Part shown: positions 31,835 through 40,214 of the stretch, piece after piece
Layout of the letters: every line of letters starts with the position of its first letter
Numbering within the stretch: the stretch's first letter is position 1
Assembly (NCBI GenBank): GCA_963792705.1
Contig: CAWBXD010000011.1
Coordinates: 682,001 to 746,000 of the forward strand
Length of the DNA stretch: 64,000 nucleotides
Direction: 5' to 3'
Source: JBBQVS01 sp963792705
GTDB lineage: Bacteria; Chloroflexota; Ktedonobacteria; Ktedonobacterales; Ktedonobacteraceae
The notes under the pieces: generated by a model
The model's input: only the letters and a program-made list of their open reading frames with translations
What the model was told of the DNA's origin: nothing
Database searches by the model: none
Program-made: the position numbers and the translations under genes

Positions 31835-32581
31835 CTACCCACGCGCCGCAAAGTAATTGACCGCTTGCAGGAGTTCTGCGAAGGTGTAGATAATATAATC
31901 AGGTGAGATAGCTTCAGACGAAAGGTCGGCACGATTATAAGAAATCAGAATTGCCTTCATGCCTACCTCTTGCGCCCCCCAGATATCATGGTACATATCA
32001 TTCCCAATATAGAGAGCCTGCTCTGGTCGCACCTCTAACGAGCTAAGAGCTTTTTGAAAGAGGCGCGGGTCTGGCTTGCGATAGCCATAGTCACCGGAGA
32101 CAATAACGGGGTTGAAGTAATCGAGCAGTCCTACCGCACGTAATTCGGGTACCGCATAGGCACTTTGTGCATCAGAGACAACTGCCAAACGATAACGTGA
32201 ACGCAACTGCTCAAGCGTCTCCTGCACCTGGGGATAGGGTCGAAGCCGCTTACGCGCAATACCTCGGTGTAACTCTGCCAGGAAGAGAGGAAGTTGCGAC
32301 AGTTTCTCAGCAGGCAATGAACGGGTATAATCGCTTCCCGTTTTTTCCAAAAACTCACGCCATACTGCGGTCGCATTCCATTCGACAAACTTCTCAGCAC
32401 TTGCCGCACGCTGTCGCTGCATAATCTGGAAGTACAGATCGCGCACCTCCCAACGATGCAGAGTGATGCCTTGATACATCAAAAAATGGGCTATGCCTCG
32501 GTAAATCTCCTCTAATCCTTCGTCCGTTTCAATGTCGATAAGTGTCCCGTTCACATCAAAGAGTAGCGCACGAATGTCCAT
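31835..32581 (-). CDS. HAD-superfamily hydrolase
   Basis: The 248-residue protein has HAD motif 1 as LLFDVNGTLIDIE (the second Asp is Asn), motif 2 VVSDAQS, motif 3 YRKPDPRLFQKAL and motif 4 YIGNDMYHDIWGAQEVG. The nucleophile Asp is intact. The missing general acid/base Asp occurs in some haloacid dehalogenase-type members, so dehalogenase or phosphatase activity is unclear. The start overlaps the stop of the upstream phosphotransferase gene (TAATG), indicating translational coupling. Confidence 0.85.
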   Translation of the reverse strand: MDIRALLFDVNGTLIDIETDEGLEEIYRGIAHFLMYQGITLHRWEVRDLYFQIMQRQRAASAEKFVEWNATAVWREFLEKTGSDYTRSLPAEKLSQLPLFLAELHRGIARKRLRPYPQVQETLEQLRSRYRLAVVSDAQSAYAVPELRAVGLLDYFNPVIVSGDYGYRKPDPRLFQKALSSLEVRPEQALYIGNDMYHDIWGAQEVGMKAILISYNRADLSSEAISPDYIIYTFAELLQAVNYFAARG

Positions 32582-33597
32582 TAAAACGTCCTCAGTGTGA
32601 TTTTTGCTTCCTCGATGAGCCGACGCCGATGGTCATTACTAATCCAGGAGTTACGCGCAATGCGGAGCAAGGTTAGCGCCATTTGAAATGGCAACCGTCT
32701 ACTGATGGAGGCAAAGGCACTCTGACGGTCGGGAAAGTGACAGGAGTACTCCCACAGGAAGTGCCCAATAAAAGGTTCTGCCGCGTATTTGTTGCCCGTG
32801 ATTTGCAAGAAAAAATGTTGCAGTTCGCCCGCAATACGTCCAAGATCAAAGACACGATCAGCACGCTTCATCCGTTCCAGGTCTATGCCGACGACACTCA
32901 GCCCTTGCCCAAACAGAAAGTTCGATGGTGTCGCATCACCATGCACAAGCACCTGTTGATCTTCCCACATCCGCGGCTGTTCGCGCCAACGGTCACGTAA
33001 CCAGGAAAACTCATTCACCTCATCCCAGCTAATCGACTGCTTCTTGGAGAGCTTGCGTACAAGACGATCAAGGTACGCACAATCTTCGTGAAAGTTTACA
33101 CCATAACCGTTCGCGGTTCGATTGTGAAAGGTGGCAAGAAAGTATGCTAATGCAGTGAGCTTCCCGTAAAGCCTATCTGGTTGACGCGCAACAATCGCAT
33201 CCGTGATCACACTACTCAAAGATTGCCCACCACGATACTCTTCGACTAAAAGACTATTCAGCCAGCCATTGCGTCCAAGCGGGCGTACAACATCGTGTGG
33301 ATAGCCAACCAGACCATAGCCACGCATCATGTGTAGATTATGAAATTCTTGCTCCATGCGCTGATCTTTTTCTGGCATATGAAAACCGCTATGCACACTT
33401 CTGGCAAAGAATTTTCCTACTATCTGCACATTGCTGTGCTTCTCTTCGTAAAGATACACCTCGTTGCTACCACCCATACGAAAGACGCGAAATCTTGTCG
33501 GCTGATTCACCAGCCCTATCTGTGGCAATATATCATATTGTAGATAATGATGAAGTGGATCATGACTGGGTAGATGCCCGACATACTGCTTTGACAT
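32581..33597 (-). CDS. Aminoglycoside phosphotransferase-like (APH/choline-kinase-fold) small-molecule kinase
   Basis: The 338-residue protein has the APH/ChoK catalytic loop VLVHGDATPSNFLFGQGL and the metal-binding VGIDLERMKRADRVFDLGRI. A Lys-containing N-lobe (VQIVGKFFARSV) and a Cys/His-poor helical C-lobe are present. It likely phosphorylates a small hydroxylated molecule rather than an antibiotic; the substrate is unknown. The coupled HAD hydrolase may act on the same metabolite. The start at 33597 is chosen because GAGGG precedes it at suitable distance. An ATG five codons earlier is also possible. Confidence 0.8.
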   Translation of the reverse strand: MSKQYVGHLPSHDPLHHYLQYDILPQIGLVNQPTRFRVFRMGGSNEVYLYEEKHSNVQIVGKFFARSVHSGFHMPEKDQRMEQEFHNLHMMRGYGLVGYPHDVVRPLGRNGWLNSLLVEEYRGGQSLSSVITDAIVARQPDRLYGKLTALAYFLATFHNRTANGYGVNFHEDCAYLDRLVRKLSKKQSISWDEVNEFSWLRDRWREQPRMWEDQQVLVHGDATPSNFLFGQGLSVVGIDLERMKRADRVFDLGRIAGELQHFFLQITGNKYAAEPFIGHFLWEYSCHFPDRQSAFASISRRLPFQMALTLLRIARNSWISNDHRRRLIEEAKITLRTF

Positions 33598-33771
33598 ACG
33601 CTCATCCCTCACACGTTCCCCTTTTGCTTCGAGTAGACGTGCTTAATATTATTTTAATGTTAATAGAATGTTAACTAAAGGTTAATGCTTATCCCATATG
33701 ATAGGTGAAGGGGATGGGAAATGTCAAGGAAATCGGAATATATTAGGACAGAATACAAAGAAGCACTTTTT

Positions 33772-34401
33772 CTATTCCTCCCTAGTATCTATCTCTATTT
33801 TTTGTATCTGTCGTTTTTCGACAAAATCTAGCGTCTCATAGAGCCAGTGTAAGTAGGTCTTTTCAAATTCGATAGCGAAATGAGCAATCAAACCGAAGTA
33901 TGGGTCTTCCTCACTTTCAGTTGCATAGGGGTTATGACGTTTGGTTCCATGTCGGAGTTCGCCACGTGTCGGGATAAAGTTGGAGCTTTGGCGATAGTTT
34001 AAGAGGCGCATTTCATGCTCGGCTATGGCTACGCGTACATTCTTTTCTAAATGTTCAGGAGCAGCAAAAGTACCAAACAAGACTTTGAGCAACAATTCAT
34101 CACGCAGTTGAAACACATCTGCGGGCAGTGCTTGCCATTCGCGTAACGCCGTATTTCCTTTATCGGTGATGGAGTACACCTTGCGGTCTGGTCGTGCCTC
34201 CTGCTCCTCGCGCTCCATGTCCACCCAGCCAAGCTCTTTCATACGCCGCAGCTCTTTATATATCTGACTGTGTGCTGCTCCCCACATTGGCGCGAGTGTA
34301 TGATCAAACACGCCTTTGATATCGTAGCCAGACATGGGTCCCCAAAAAGCGAGCAAACCAAGAATACCATAAGTGATTGGATACGCTTCAGGTCGTTCCA
34401 T
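33772..34401 (-). CDS. PadR-family transcriptional regulator
   Basis: The 209-residue protein has the PadR winged-helix N-terminus (ITYGILGLLAFWGPMSGYDI, SQIYKELRRMKELGWVDMER, VYSITDKGNTALREW) and a C-terminal helical dimerisation domain. It is divergent from the SRPBCC gene, and the shared upstream region holds a perfect 17-base palindrome directly downstream of a consensus promoter. A role as local repressor is likely. The effector is unknown; some PadR proteins sense phenolic acids or drugs. Confidence 0.9.
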   Translation of the reverse strand: MERPEAYPITYGILGLLAFWGPMSGYDIKGVFDHTLAPMWGAAHSQIYKELRRMKELGWVDMEREEQEARPDRKVYSITDKGNTALREWQALPADVFQLRDELLLKVLFGTFAAPEHLEKNVRVAIAEHEMRLLNYRQSSNFIPTRGELRHGTKRHNPYATESEEDPYFGLIAHFAIEFEKTYLHWLYETLDFVEKRQIQKIEIDTREE

Positions 34402-34471
34402 AGCTATACCTCTTCTAATTTGGCTAATGTAATATTTTCTTTTTCTATATATCTTCCCGTCATATTCTGTC

Positions 34472-34529
34472 TTGACAAAACGTAGTATACTGCCTTATAC
34501 TAGAAAAGAGTATATGACTTCAAGTCATA
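34472..34529 (+). promoter_or_regulatory. Consensus promoter with downstream palindromic operator for the SRPBCC gene
   Basis: TTGACA at 34472-34477 and TATACT at 34496-34501 are separated by 18 bases. A perfect palindrome TATGACTTcAAGTCATA spans 34513-34529, about +5 to +21. A repressor bound there would block initiation. The divergent PadR gene is the best candidate. Confidence 0.7.
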
Positions 34530-34568
34530 ATATAACAGAACATATAAAAGGGAAGGAGACGAAAAATT

Positions 34569-35030
34569 ATGCGGCAATTTACTATGAAGGCTGCTGCTGT
34601 ACTTGACGCACGTCCCGAAGATGTCTATGCAACTATTGCCGATTATCGCAATGGACACCCTCAGATACTGCCAAAAGAAAATCTGTATGATTTACAGGTA
34701 GAACAGGGAGGCTATGGAGCAGGCACAATTATTCGTTTTAAAGCGAAGGCGTTAGGTGTAGAGCGAACACTCCATCATCGCGTGAGTGAGCCAGAGCCGG
34801 GTAGGGTGCTGGTCGAGCAAGACGTTGATTTTCCTCCCAACATCATCACAACCTTTACCGTGACACCTGTAGAGCAGAAGTCGCACGTCGAGATTTCCAC
34901 AATAATGAACGCAAGTCCCGGTTTGACAGGTTTCGTTGAAAGTATCGTTGTTCCAATGGTGAATAGACCCGCTTATCAAAAGGAACTCAAGCTACTCGAA
35001 GCGGTTGCACAGAAAAGAGCATCAAAATAA
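34569..35030 (+). CDS. SRPBCC-family (polyketide cyclase/dehydrase-like) protein
   Basis: The 153-residue protein has the START/SRPBCC outline: AAAVLDARPEDVYATIADYR at the N-terminus, GYGAGTIIRFKAKALG in the middle and a long C-terminal helix ending AVAQKRASK. This fold binds hydrophobic ligands; the substrate cannot be read off. AAGGAG precedes the ATG by 8 bases. It is divergent from and probably repressed by the PadR regulator. A related SRPBCC protein is fused to a membrane segment at 60128-60937. Confidence 0.8.
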   Translation: MRQFTMKAAAVLDARPEDVYATIADYRNGHPQILPKENLYDLQVEQGGYGAGTIIRFKAKALGVERTLHHRVSEPEPGRVLVEQDVDFPPNIITTFTVTPVEQKSHVEISTIMNASPGLTGFVESIVVPMVNRPAYQKELKLLEAVAQKRASK

Positions 35031-35096
35031 CGTACACTCATGGAGGATGCTATAGGAGCCATAATTATCCTGTTTAACAGAAAAGTACAGATATCT

Positions 35097-35165
35097 GTAG
35101 GGACCGATTGATCGCGTCCTTGTGGCAATCCACCGCCGAGAAGGACGCAATCAATCGGTCCCTAC
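35097..35165. repeat. Family A repeat after the SRPBCC gene
   Basis: 69-bp copy, GTAGGGACCGATTGATCGCG at the left and the paired right arm ending CGGTCCCTAC. The left flank ATATCT extends the element symmetry. It lies between the convergent SRPBCC and ABC permease genes. Confidence 0.92.
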
Positions 35166-35185
35166 AAGTTGTACATATCCCTCCA

Positions 35186-36817
35186 TTATCCAAGTCCAAT
35201 ATCGGTAGTACGGAATTGCACAACGCCAACGACCAGCAGTATGGCTGCTACACCAAGCATGCCCCAAAAGTTGCCCCAGTTCATGCCAATAAAAATTGGG
35301 TTGCCATACAGGTGAAAGATCGAGAGCGACAGAGTCCAGGAGGGCATCGTGAAGTTTCCTTCCAGCAATTCTTCCATGAAAGATAGAACAAGATAGGTAG
35401 TCAGGATGCTCAGTACTGCTATATAACGCAAACGTCCTGCAAGTGCATAAACCAGCCCCATTGTAATCAACGCAGGTGGAAGCAGACTGAAGCTAGCAGC
35501 AGCTATTCTACCTTGATCTACGTCCAGGTTGGTTATCACTGCCCCAAGCAGAAGTGTGAGCCATATCAGGACAGGAGCAAGTACGACTACGAGCAATGTT
35601 GCACCAAAGCGTTCGAGCAGTACTCGCTGACGCGATTGCGGTGTGCTAAAAACTAGTTCCAAGCGTCCACTTTCCAAGTCCGCAGACCACTTCAACGAAA
35701 GTGTGAGCGCAAGAATCACCACTAAGGCTGGCATAAAGGTGAATAGTATCGTACCTAGCAAACCAGCATTGGTACTGGTTGGCGTGTCAAAAAAGAGTTT
35801 TGCTAGCCAAGGTGTTCCTTGCACAATGTTGTAGAATGGCTTTTGAAGACTCGGCGTAAGCGACAGAATACCTGCACAAAAAAGTATCATGCCGAACAGC
35901 CACCAGAAGGATGACCAGCCCTGTGTAAGCAAAGTATGTAAGCTTACTGTGCGCGTTGAAATGGCGTGCTCGGCCTGACGTAAGACACGTATGACCTGTT
36001 GTTTACTATTTGCATTTGGACGTTGTAACGAAAACACTGAACCACCAATATCGCGTCTTGCAAACAGGAGCAGACTGCATATTAAACAAAGGATACTTAG
36101 ACCTCCAAGAAGGAGAGCTGCTGTAGGTGTATCGTGAAATGTAGGAATGAGCGGTCGGTTGAGATTGTAATAATAAAACGGCGAAAGGTATTGTATCCAG
36201 CTACCCTGAACCTCGCGTCCAGTGATATCCATGAACAGGAAGAGCAACATCAAGCCACTTGCACTGCCTGCTGCCGCCCCTCTACTTAACGTAAACTGAG
36301 AGATTAGCAGTGCTAACGTACCAAAGAAGAAAGCCAGTAGGCCAAGATTCAACCCTGTCAACAACGCTCGATCAAACCCAATATCGTGCAGTTTAGCCTC
36401 ACCAACCATGATGCCTAGGGCAAACAGGACCGCGATGAACAGCAGCGCAAGCAGCAATGCGGCTACTTTTTCTAACAGTAAGCGAGGTCGTGAGTTGGGT
36501 GTTGCGAGCAAAACGTCTATTGTGCCACGCTCCTCTTCTCTTCGTACAAGACCTGCGCCAGTTAGGATAGACCAGATACTGAGCAAGAGCGGTAGAAAGA
36601 CGCCGAGGTAACGAAAGGTGGCATAGCCCTCTGGTGTCCGAATAGCATAAGCATCACCTAGAAAGCGGAATAATTTTGCGAGACTTGCATAGTTTGCCAG
36701 TAAAAGTGGTGTTGCAGTTGCTAATCCTACCGTCATGAGTAAGCCAAGACCAATACCCCAACTTAGAATAGCAACTCTGTAGTCTCTCAGCGATTTGCTC
36801 CAAATGGTGCGAAACAT
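35186..36817 (-). CDS. ABC-2-type export permease, duplicated half
   Basis: The 543-residue membrane protein has two similar halves of six helices each. Both halves contain the characteristic ABC-2 sequence pairs (EEERGTIDVLLATPNSRPRL in the first half; SADLESGRLELVFSTPQSRQ in the second). It forms the channel for the ATPase encoded just upstream. The start at 36817 is set by AGGAGG with a 6-base gap. The ATPase stop codon overlaps this ribosome site (TAGGAGG). The exported substrate is unknown. Confidence 0.9.
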   Translation of the reverse strand: MFRTIWSKSLRDYRVAILSWGIGLGLLMTVGLATATPLLLANYASLAKLFRFLGDAYAIRTPEGYATFRYLGVFLPLLLSIWSILTGAGLVRREEERGTIDVLLATPNSRPRLLLEKVAALLLALLFIAVLFALGIMVGEAKLHDIGFDRALLTGLNLGLLAFFFGTLALLISQFTLSRGAAAGSASGLMLLFLFMDITGREVQGSWIQYLSPFYYYNLNRPLIPTFHDTPTAALLLGGLSILCLICSLLLFARRDIGGSVFSLQRPNANSKQQVIRVLRQAEHAISTRTVSLHTLLTQGWSSFWWLFGMILFCAGILSLTPSLQKPFYNIVQGTPWLAKLFFDTPTSTNAGLLGTILFTFMPALVVILALTLSLKWSADLESGRLELVFSTPQSRQRVLLERFGATLLVVVLAPVLIWLTLLLGAVITNLDVDQGRIAAASFSLLPPALITMGLVYALAGRLRYIAVLSILTTYLVLSFMEELLEGNFTMPSWTLSLSIFHLYGNPIFIGMNWGNFWGMLGVAAILLVVGVVQFRTTDIGLG

Positions 36818-36827
36818 AGCACACCTC

Positions 36828-37739
36828 CTAGGATGCAAGTACAGGCGATGACGGCTCGTAAAAACGTAGAAAAACCTCTTCTAACGTTGGCTCATGTGCA
36901 ACAATATTCGTTGCGTTATGTTCGCCCGCGATTTTTATAATCTCCTCTAACGTTCCCTGTACATGCAGTTCTACACTCCTCGCGTCGGCTCCAAGGGATA
37001 CATTCACTACTCCTGTAGCACGAGTAAACCATTCTGGAGATGCTGGACTGGAAAAGCTAATCTCTACGGTGTGCTGACGTATATCTTTAAGTGCCGAGAC
37101 ATGATCAATTTTGATCAATTGTCCCTCGCGGATGATGGCTACGCGGTCGCAGGTCCGCTCTATCTCTGGCAGGACATGTGAGGAGAGGAAAATGGTGCTT
37201 CCATTTGCATGTACCTCGGCTGCTATCTTGTAAAATTCTTGCTGATTAAGTGGGTCGAGTCCACTTGTTGGCTCATCCAGGATAAGCACTCGTGGTTTAT
37301 GCATGAACGCCTGCACCAGGCCAACCTTTTGTTTGTTGCCACGTGAATATTCACGGAAACGTCTGCTAGGATCGAGACCCAGACGTTCCACCAGTTCGTG
37401 CAGGTATGTCTGGTCCAAGCCCCCACGCAGATGACCCAGATACTCAAGAATTTGTGATCCACGTAAGCTGGGATCAAAGGAGAGTTCGCCGGGGAGATAG
37501 CCAATCTGCTTTTTGATCTCGGTGGATTGTTGCCAACAGTCGCGCCCATCAATAGTAGCACTACCGCTTGTGGGACGTAACAGGCCCATCAAAGCTCGCA
37601 TCGTCGTGGTTTTGCCAGCCCCATTGGGGCCAAGAAAACCAAAGACCTCGCCCTCTTCAATAGCAAATGTAACGTCGATAATGCCCCGACTCCTGCCGTA
37701 GCTTTTGGTGAGCTTATTTGTCTGAATAATAGTAGGCAT
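36828..37739 (-). CDS. ABC transporter ATP-binding protein
   Basis: The 303-residue ATPase has Walker A GPNGAGKTTTMRALMG, the signature YSRGNKQKVGLVQA (with SRGNK in place of LSGGQ), Walker B VLILDEPTSGLDP and the H-loop SSHVLPEIE. A C-terminal domain of about 90 residues follows, as in drug/antibiotic exporters of the DrrA type. It energises the permease encoded immediately downstream. A 45-residue gene and a strong promoter precede it. Confidence 0.93.
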   Translation of the reverse strand: MPTIIQTNKLTKSYGRSRGIIDVTFAIEEGEVFGFLGPNGAGKTTTMRALMGLLRPTSGSATIDGRDCWQQSTEIKKQIGYLPGELSFDPSLRGSQILEYLGHLRGGLDQTYLHELVERLGLDPSRRFREYSRGNKQKVGLVQAFMHKPRVLILDEPTSGLDPLNQQEFYKIAAEVHANGSTIFLSSHVLPEIERTCDRVAIIREGQLIKIDHVSALKDIRQHTVEISFSSPASPEWFTRATGVVNVSLGADARSVELHVQGTLEEIIKIAGEHNATNIVAHEPTLEEVFLRFYEPSSPVLAS

Positions 37740-37763
37740 AGACTCGTTCCTCCATAAACATGC

Positions 37764-37901
37764 TTATGCACTGTCTCTCAGCGAGGTAATCCACTTCTTT
37801 AGTGTTTCGGTATCCTGAAATTTCTCAAGAGCAGTTAGGTGAGCATTCTGTACAATAGGATGTAGAAGTTGTTCAATATATTCTTTGACGGTTCGCGTCA
37901 T
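37764..37901 (-). CDS. Small 45-residue protein in front of the ABC exporter
   Basis: ATG at 37901, preceded by AGAAGGA 3 to 9 bases upstream. The product is soluble, helical and charged (MTRTVKEYIEQLLHP...). The frame extends to 37976, but that part contains a full promoter, so the shorter start is preferred. It could be a leader peptide or a small regulator of the transporter. The protein family is not recognised. Confidence 0.55.
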   Translation of the reverse strand: MTRTVKEYIEQLLHPIVQNAHLTALEKFQDTETLKKWITSLRDSA

Positions 37902-37909
37902 ATGTCCTT

Positions 37910-37976
37910 CTTTTCGCAGTACACCAATGGGTCGGTCTACTGCGAAAAGTATACTCAACAGTATTTTGTTTGTCAA
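37910..37976 (-). promoter_or_regulatory. Consensus promoter with inverted repeat for the ABC exporter operon
   Basis: On the minus strand TTGACA (37971-37976) and TATACT (37948-37953) have the ideal 17-base spacer. A perfect 12-bp inverted repeat, CTTTTCGCAGTA at 37910-37921 and its complement at 37938-37949, overlaps the -10 and the start of the transcript. It ends just before the ribosome site. It can be an operator, or a leader hairpin next to the ribosome site. Confidence 0.75.
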
Positions 37977-38299
37977 CGGATAGCAAATGAAGAATCTTCA
38001 CCCTTTAGGATACTGCTGGCAAAGTCTTTTTTTTCTGGTACACTAAGGGGCGAAACCTGTTTCTGATGCGTGTCTCCATCTTTTGGCATCTCTTCCGTTA
38101 CCGATTTCGCCCTTCTGCGAAAGAAGAGATGAGTAGTACGATGAGTTGTACTGCCGTTGACACCTACGGAAACGGTGTGAGTTGAGCTATCGTCGCTGAT
38201 GTAGGAACGCAAGTGGTACATGGCTTCTGCCCACGAATGGATGCGTTTCGGACAATCGTAAAAGAACGAATTCTTGAGAAGCGAAAGGGGATCTGACGT

Positions 38300-38836
38300 A
38301 TGAACACAGATACAGCTTTAGTAGTCATTGATGTCCAGGTAGGTATCGTAGGAGAAGCCTATCGCCGCGACGAGGTGCTAGAAAACATCAATCTGTTGCT
38401 TTCTCGCGCTCGCACCAGCGGTACACCAGTTATTTATGTGCAACACAATGAACCCGGAGGGCTGGAGCCAGGCGAGCCACTGTGGTCTATTCACCCAGCA
38501 GTTGCACCGCGCGATGGTGAACCCATCATTCAGAAAAAAGCACCGGATTCCTTTTATGAGACACATTTGCAAGCGGAGTTAGAGGCACTCGGCGTCAAAC
38601 ATCTTGTAATTACCGGCTGCCAGACACAATATTGTGTCGATACAACGGTCCGCAGGGCGGTTGCTCAGGGCTACGATGTGCTGCTAGCCAGCGATGCTCA
38701 CACCACTGATGATAGCGAAACCCTACCAGCGGAAAAAATTATCGCGTTCTTTAACGAGACGCTCAATGGCTTCTGGGCAGGTGAGCACAAAGTGCGAGTA
38801 CAACCAGTTAGCGAGATTCGTTTTGCTCTCGCGTAG
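38300..38836 (+). CDS. Isochorismatase-like cysteine hydrolase
   Basis: The 178-residue protein has the Asp/Lys/Cys triad of the family: ALVVIDVQVGIVG (Asp), IIQKKAPDSFYET (Lys) and TGCQTQYCVDTTVRRAV (catalytic Cys). It belongs to nicotinamidase/isochorismatase-type amidohydrolases. The substrate cannot be decided; ring-amide or N-carbamoyl compounds are typical. AAAGGGG precedes the ATG. A 12-bp hairpin follows. Confidence 0.88.
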   Translation: MNTDTALVVIDVQVGIVGEAYRRDEVLENINLLLSRARTSGTPVIYVQHNEPGGLEPGEPLWSIHPAVAPRDGEPIIQKKAPDSFYETHLQAELEALGVKHLVITGCQTQYCVDTTVRRAVAQGYDVLLASDAHTTDDSETLPAEKIIAFFNETLNGFWAGEHKVRVQPVSEIRFALA

Positions 38837-38849
38837 AGCTTTCGCCCAT

Positions 38850-38877
38850 GACGCTCGTTGCCTTCGCAACGAGCGTC
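38850..38877 (+). terminator. Hairpin terminator after the isochorismatase-like gene
   Basis: Arms GACGCTCGTTGC (38850-38861) and GCAACGAGCGTC (38866-38877) with a 4-base loop, followed by a short TCTTCATT tract. Confidence 0.7.
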
Positions 38878-38953
38878 TCTTCATTGTGTACGCTCAAGAA
38901 AAATCTTGCATTCGACGTTAAAATAGCTCATGCATAAACAAGGAGGAATCAAC

Positions 38954-39001
38954 ATGGCAAGAGTAAGTATCTATTTAAACTTCATCTACGGAGACTTCTA
39001 A
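38954..39001 (+). pseudogene. Truncated start of a VOC/PhnB-like gene (15 codons)
   Basis: A very strong ribosome site AAGGAGG lies 7 bases before ATG. The peptide MARVSIYLNF matches the characteristic N-terminus of PhnB/VOC-type proteins, but after IYGDF a stop codon follows. The rest of the domain is absent in all frames nearby. It is best read as the remains of a deleted gene; it could instead be a short leader peptide. Confidence 0.4.
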
Positions 39002-39200
39002 AGAGCGTTCTAAAGACGACGAATACCAGGTAAACGCCTGTATAGAGAACGGCGGTGAGGGCTACCAAAATGGCCATGATGCCAGCACCACTTATAGAAT
39101 AAGAAGACCCTACTCCTATACGTGGAAAATACTCTAAATACTCAGACCACAAAGTATTGTTGCTTTGGCTCGTCTCTTTATCAGTAAGAATGAAAAGTTG
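38982..39200 (-). pseudogene. Possible remnant of a small membrane protein gene
   Basis: The minus strand between 39200 and 38982 is open in one frame and encodes a hydrophobic stretch MAILVALTAVLYTGVYLVFV near its end, followed by basic residues. The only ATG in frame is internal (39077) and has no good ribosome site. An ATG in another frame at about 39240 follows GGAGG-like sequence but stops after about 35 codons. This suggests a frameshifted gene. The remainder of 38880-39360 holds nothing recognisable. Confidence 0.25.
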
Positions 39201-39364
39201 GAATTATAGCGTGACTTCTTCATATCTATGATGTCCTCCATTTTTTCCAAACATAGAATAATACAGCTACTCGTAGTACGAAAGAAAAAGCATAGCGTTG
39301 TACGTAAGGCTAGTTACTAAGTAGTACCTCCAATAGCAAAATACTTATTGATTCTTCCTAACCC

Positions 39365-39409
39365 TTGACAAACTAATAATATTAGTATATAAACTAACTA
39401 TATTAGTTT
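39365..39409 (+). promoter_or_regulatory. Promoter with two palindromic operators for the hydrolase/TetR operon
   Basis: TTGACA (39365-39370) and TATAAA (39388-39393) are 17 bases apart. A perfect palindrome ACTAATaatATTAGT (39372-39386) fills the spacer. A second, AAACTAActataTTAGTTT (39391-39409), covers the -10 and start site. The downstream TetR gene is the likely autorepressor. Confidence 0.7.
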
Positions 39410-39473
39410 TATGTTTTGAACGGGCGACACTACAACGTCTGACTCAACAATATATAAGAGGAGAGATAGAATC

Positions 39474-40214
39474 ATGAAGACAACTACTTACGGAAACAAC
39501 TTTGCACAACTGACACGCTTCCCTTTACTGTTTCCCGTCAACTGTTACCTTGTACGCGAGGATGATGGCTTTACGCTGATAGATACAGGCATTGCGGGTA
39601 GCGCGAAAATCATTCTTGCGTCTGTACAACCACTTGGCGCACCGATTGTACGAATTGTACTGACACATGCTCATGGCGATCATGCAGGCTCATTGGACGC
39701 TCTACATGCTGCACTTCCTAATGCCGAGGTGATTGTTGCGGAGCGAAGTGTCTCATTGCTCATGGGGGATTTGAGCCTACTTCCAGGGGAGCCTGTAGAC
39801 AAGTTACGTGGTCAATGGATAAAAGCTACAACTAAGCCAAACCGCACCGTTGTAGCTGGCGACCGCATTGGTTCGCTTGAGGTAATTGCCTCGCCAGGAC
39901 ACACACCCGATTCTATCGCTTTCCTCGATACGCGTGATAACACGTTGATTGCGGGTGATGCATTTCAGACACGGGGTGGTGTTGCGGTTTCGGGCGTAGT
40001 GCGTCCACTCTTCCCATTTCCAGCCCTTGCTACATGGCACAAACCTACAGCATTAGAGAGTGCGCGTGCATTGTATGCTCTCAAGCCCTCACGCCTTGCT
40101 ATTGGACATGGTGTTGTATTGACAGACCCACTACCCGCAATGGCGCAGGCGATTATGGTTGCTGAACGCGCCTTTGCCACCACGCAGGAGGCATATGCCA
40201 CGCAAAGCAAATAG
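39474..40214 (+). CDS. MBL-fold metallo-hydrolase
   Basis: The 246-residue protein has the metallo-beta-lactamase fold metal site: VLTHAHGDHAGSLDAL (HxHxDH), the Asp in IAGDAFQT and the C-terminal His in IGHGVVL. It begins MKTTTYGNNFAQLTRFPLLF. The exact reaction is unknown; thioesters, lactones and phosphodiesters are common substrates. It is co-transcribed with, and its last codons overlap, the TetR gene. AGGAGAG precedes the ATG. Confidence 0.9.
   Translation: MKTTTYGNNFAQLTRFPLLFPVNCYLVREDDGFTLIDTGIAGSAKIILASVQPLGAPIVRIVLTHAHGDHAGSLDALHAALPNAEVIVAERSVSLLMGDLSLLPGEPVDKLRGQWIKATTKPNRTVVAGDRIGSLEVIASPGHTPDSIAFLDTRDNTLIAGDAFQTRGGVAVSGVVRPLFPFPALATWHKPTALESARALYALKPSRLAIGHGVVLTDPLPAMAQAIMVAERAFATTQEAYATQSK

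Noticed and set aside
37973..38221. 82-codon minus-strand frame
   Set aside because: Weak ribosome site and no domain. Composition unlike the neighbouring genes, and the frame ends inside the promoter of the ABC operon. Might be real, but not supported.
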